6,960 bases of DNA, from assembly GCA_019454665.1 (NCBI GenBank), contig JACFNW010000015.1, positions 1 to 6,960 on the forward strand, in the 5' to 3' direction. The stretch's first letter is position 1. Each line of letters begins with the position of its first letter. The position numbers and the translations under genes are program-made. The DNA comes from Fimbriimonadaceae bacterium (GTDB taxonomy: Bacteria > Armatimonadota > Fimbriimonadia > Fimbriimonadales > Fimbriimonadaceae). The notes under the pieces are model-generated. The model was not told where the DNA came from and ran no database searches. It saw only the letters and a program-made list of their open reading frames with translations. This document shows positions 5,246-6,960 of the stretch, one piece after another.

Positions 5246-6960
5246 GTGCCTAGAGCGTTCGTTTTCAACGCCGGCCGGTTGTTCGTCGGCGTGGACCCGC
5301 GCGGGGCGATTCGGGACCTTTACTTCCCGGAAGTCGCCATGTTCAGCCACTTGGCGGGCCATGCCATCCGCTTCGGCGTTTGGCGCGAAGGCCGCTTTGC
5401 GTGGCTGAACGAGCACGAGCCGCGACTCGAACTTTCGCGGCCCGACGACGTGGGTCGCGCGACGTGGGAGTTGCACGAGTTGGGCCTGAACGTTCAGGCT
5501 GATTACCGTCTGTCACCGGGACCCGGCGATGCGTTTCACGTGGAGTTTCGCGCGGACAAGCCGGCTCGCCTGTTCGTCACCGAGGACTTGCGCATCCGGG
5601 AGAGCGACATCGGCGACACGTCCGTTTTCGATCCCGAACTGAACGGCGTATGCCACTACAAAGAGGAGTTCTGGTTCCTCTTTCGCTTCTCGAACCCGGA
5701 ACGCCCCTGGTTTGCCACCGGCATCAAAGGCTTCGCGGGTCTGGAGGGCACTTGGCGCGACGCCGAGGACGGCGAGCTTTCGGGCAACCCCATCGCCCAG
5801 GGGTCGGTGGACGCCACGCTCGGCGTCGCCATCGAGCCCGATCAGACGGTCGTCTTTCAACTCGCGGCGGCTCGCTCGCACGAGGAACTGGCCCTCGTCG
5901 GTAGGCCGCTTACCGGCGGGCCTTTGCGCGACGAGCCTCTGGACCGTGCGCATGCTCTGGCCGAGTTCAGCCTGAAGGTCATCGAGGACCACACGACCGG
6001 GCGCGGCGCGATGGTCGCCGCCTGCGATTCGGACATCATGGCCACGAACCGGGCCAACTACGGGTACGTCTGGCCGAGAGACGCCGCGCGCGTTGCCGGA
6101 ATCGTTCGCCGGTGCGGCCGTCCGGAGTTGGCCTTGCGCTTGCTGACCTTCCTCGCCGAGAGCATGCCCGACTCGGGCCGTTACCTTCAGAAATACCACG
6201 TGAACGGCACGTTGGGCGCTTCTTGGCATCCTTGGGTCGCCCCGGACGGTTCGCCCCGACTGCCCATTCAAGAGGACGAGACAGCCACCACCGTAGCCGA
6301 GGCCTGCGAACTCGTGTTGCACCAAGGGGGTGAATCGCTCCTGCCCATGATCCGCAGGGGCGCGGACTTCCTGGCCTCCTATCGCGACCGGAACGGGCTT
6401 CCGTTGCCCAGTTACGACCTTTGGGAGGAACGATGGGCGGTGCACGCGTACACCGTGGGCGAAGTGGTCCGGGCTTTGGAGGCGGCCGCCAAGGTGTTTG
6501 CGATGGACGACCGGGCTGTTTCGGAGGGGTGGATGCAGGCGGCTAGCGAGGTCCGGGAGGCATTCGCCGAGCGCCTTGTGGATGCCGCAACCGGGCGACC
6601 TTACCGCTCGATCGGCGAGGACGGGCGTCCCGACCCCACCCCGGACGCTTCCCTGCTCCTGTTGCCCCGCGACCTGCTACCCGGCGGGATCGGGGACCTC
6701 GCGGCGTGGTTGCGAGAGGCGCTCTGGGTCGAAGCGATCGGGGGGATGGCGCGTTACCCGGGCGACTACTACTTCCGCCGTTCGGACGTCGCGCCGGGCA
6801 ACCCGTGGGTCATCTGCACGATGTGGCTGGCCCAAGCCTACGCCGAGCTGGGCGAATGGGAGGAGGTGGACCGGCTGATTGCGTGGACCCATCGCGTGGC
6901 CGGTGCGACGCTGATCCTGCCCGAGCAGATTCATGCCGAGACGGGCGAACATCTCAGCGT
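5246..6960 (+). CDS. GH15 family glucoamylase-like glycoside hydrolase (C-terminus cut by window edge)
   Basis: 571 full codons are visible with no stop before the edge. GH15 enzymes are inverting exo-glucosidases, chiefly glucoamylases releasing glucose from alpha-1,4-glucans; trehalases and isomalto- or dextran-type glucosidases also belong. Residues 1 to about 240 form the N-terminal beta-sandwich part (start with FNAGRLFVGVD, then AIRDLYFPEV, typical of cytoplasmic prokaryotic members). The (alpha/alpha)6 barrel follows with NYGYVWPRDAAR (270-281), PSYDLWEER (388-396), GNPWVICTMWLAQAYAELG and LPEQ (558-561). By comparison with Aspergillus glucoamylase (E179 in DLWEE, E400 in SEQ), E394 is the presumed general acid and E560 the general base. 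Only the last 30-70 residues are probably missing. GTG 5246 is chosen because an in-frame stop lies at 5210-5212, no ATG lies between, and the next Met (residue 32) would remove conserved N-terminal sequence; GGGTGG 7 bases upstream is a weak ribosome site. No signal peptide or membrane segment is visible. Substrate is not fixed by sequence. Confidence 0.9.
   Translation, partial: MPRAFVFNAGRLFVGVDPRGAIRDLYFPEVAMFSHLAGHAIRFGVWREGRFAWLNEHEPRLELSRPDDVGRATWELHELGLNVQADYRLSPGPGDAFHVEFRADKPARLFVTEDLRIRESDIGDTSVFDPELNGVCHYKEEFWFLFRFSNPERPWFATGIKGFAGLEGTWRDAEDGELSGNPIAQGSVDATLGVAIEPDQTVVFQLAAARSHEELALVGRPLTGGPLRDEPLDRAHALAEFSLKVIEDHTTGRGAMVAACDSDIMATNRANYGYVWPRDAARVAGIVRRCGRPELALRLLTFLAESMPDSGRYLQKYHVNGTLGASWHPWVAPDGSPRLPIQEDETATTVAEACELVLHQGGESLLPMIRRGADFLASYRDRNGLPLPSYDLWEERWAVHAYTVGEVVRALEAAAKVFAMDDRAVSEGWMQAASEVREAFAERLVDAATGRPYRSIGEDGRPDPTPDASLLLLPRDLLPGGIGDLAAWLREALWVEAIGGMARYPGDYYFRRSDVAPGNPWVICTMWLAQAYAELGEWEEVDRLIAWTHRVAGATLILPEQIHAETGEHLS

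Noticed and set aside
5208..5252. ATG at 5208 as the start of the glucoamylase gene
   Set aside because: That frame reaches a TAG stop at 5250-5252 after 14 codons and is not in frame with the GH15 protein, which starts at GTG 5246.
5513..6445. 310-codon open frame on the minus strand
   Set aside because: It is antisense to the GH15 coding region, which shows conserved WPRD and DLWEE motifs; the antisense translation has no family resemblance.

Overview
The window is GC-rich, gene-dense bacterial chromosome with six protein-coding genes and almost no non-coding DNA. Five genes lie on the minus strand as a compact, apparently co-transcribed block, read from about 5188 down past position 1. 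A sixth gene runs the other way on the plus strand from 5246 past the right edge. The two outermost genes (glcF and the glucoamylase) are cut by the window edges. I see no tRNA, rRNA, CRISPR array, insertion sequence or phage gene. Protein motifs do not fix the taxon. The high GC, GTG start and overlapping gene ends fit many environmental bacteria; something like Armatimonadota or Chloroflexota is a low-confidence guess.

Minus-strand block, in transcription order: (1) a small NfeD-family membrane protein with three membrane segments, a His/Asp-rich loop and a C-terminal OB-fold domain; (2) a single-chain fusion of a YiiM-like MOSC domain and an Ogt/MGMT-type O6-alkylguanine-DNA alkyltransferase; (3-5) glcD, glcE and glcF, the three subunits of a membrane-associated glycolate dehydrogenase (FAD subunit, second FAD-binding-type subunit, iron-sulfur subunit). 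The junctions are a 1-nt overlap, a 15-nt gap, a 7-nt overlap and a 4-nt overlap, which points to one polycistronic message with translational coupling. GlcDEF oxidises glycolate to glyoxylate and passes electrons to the respiratory chain.

Plus strand: after a 57-nt divergent intergenic region, a GH15-family glucoamylase-like enzyme begins at a GTG codon. It has the family's WPRD, DLWEE and LPEQ signatures, including both expected catalytic glutamates, and no signal peptide, so it probably acts on alpha-glucans or oligosaccharides in the cytoplasm.

The most noteworthy item is the MOSC-alkyltransferase fusion. It joins two enzymes that deal with chemically damaged or modified purines, one detoxifying N-hydroxylated bases and the other repairing O6-alkylguanine in DNA, and it is placed in the operon of an oxidative carbon-metabolism enzyme. 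The remaining findings are smaller: a His-rich loop in the NfeD protein, a short GlcE, a Cys-bearing GlcD tail and strong palindromes inside glcF. I did not find a clearly new multi-gene system.
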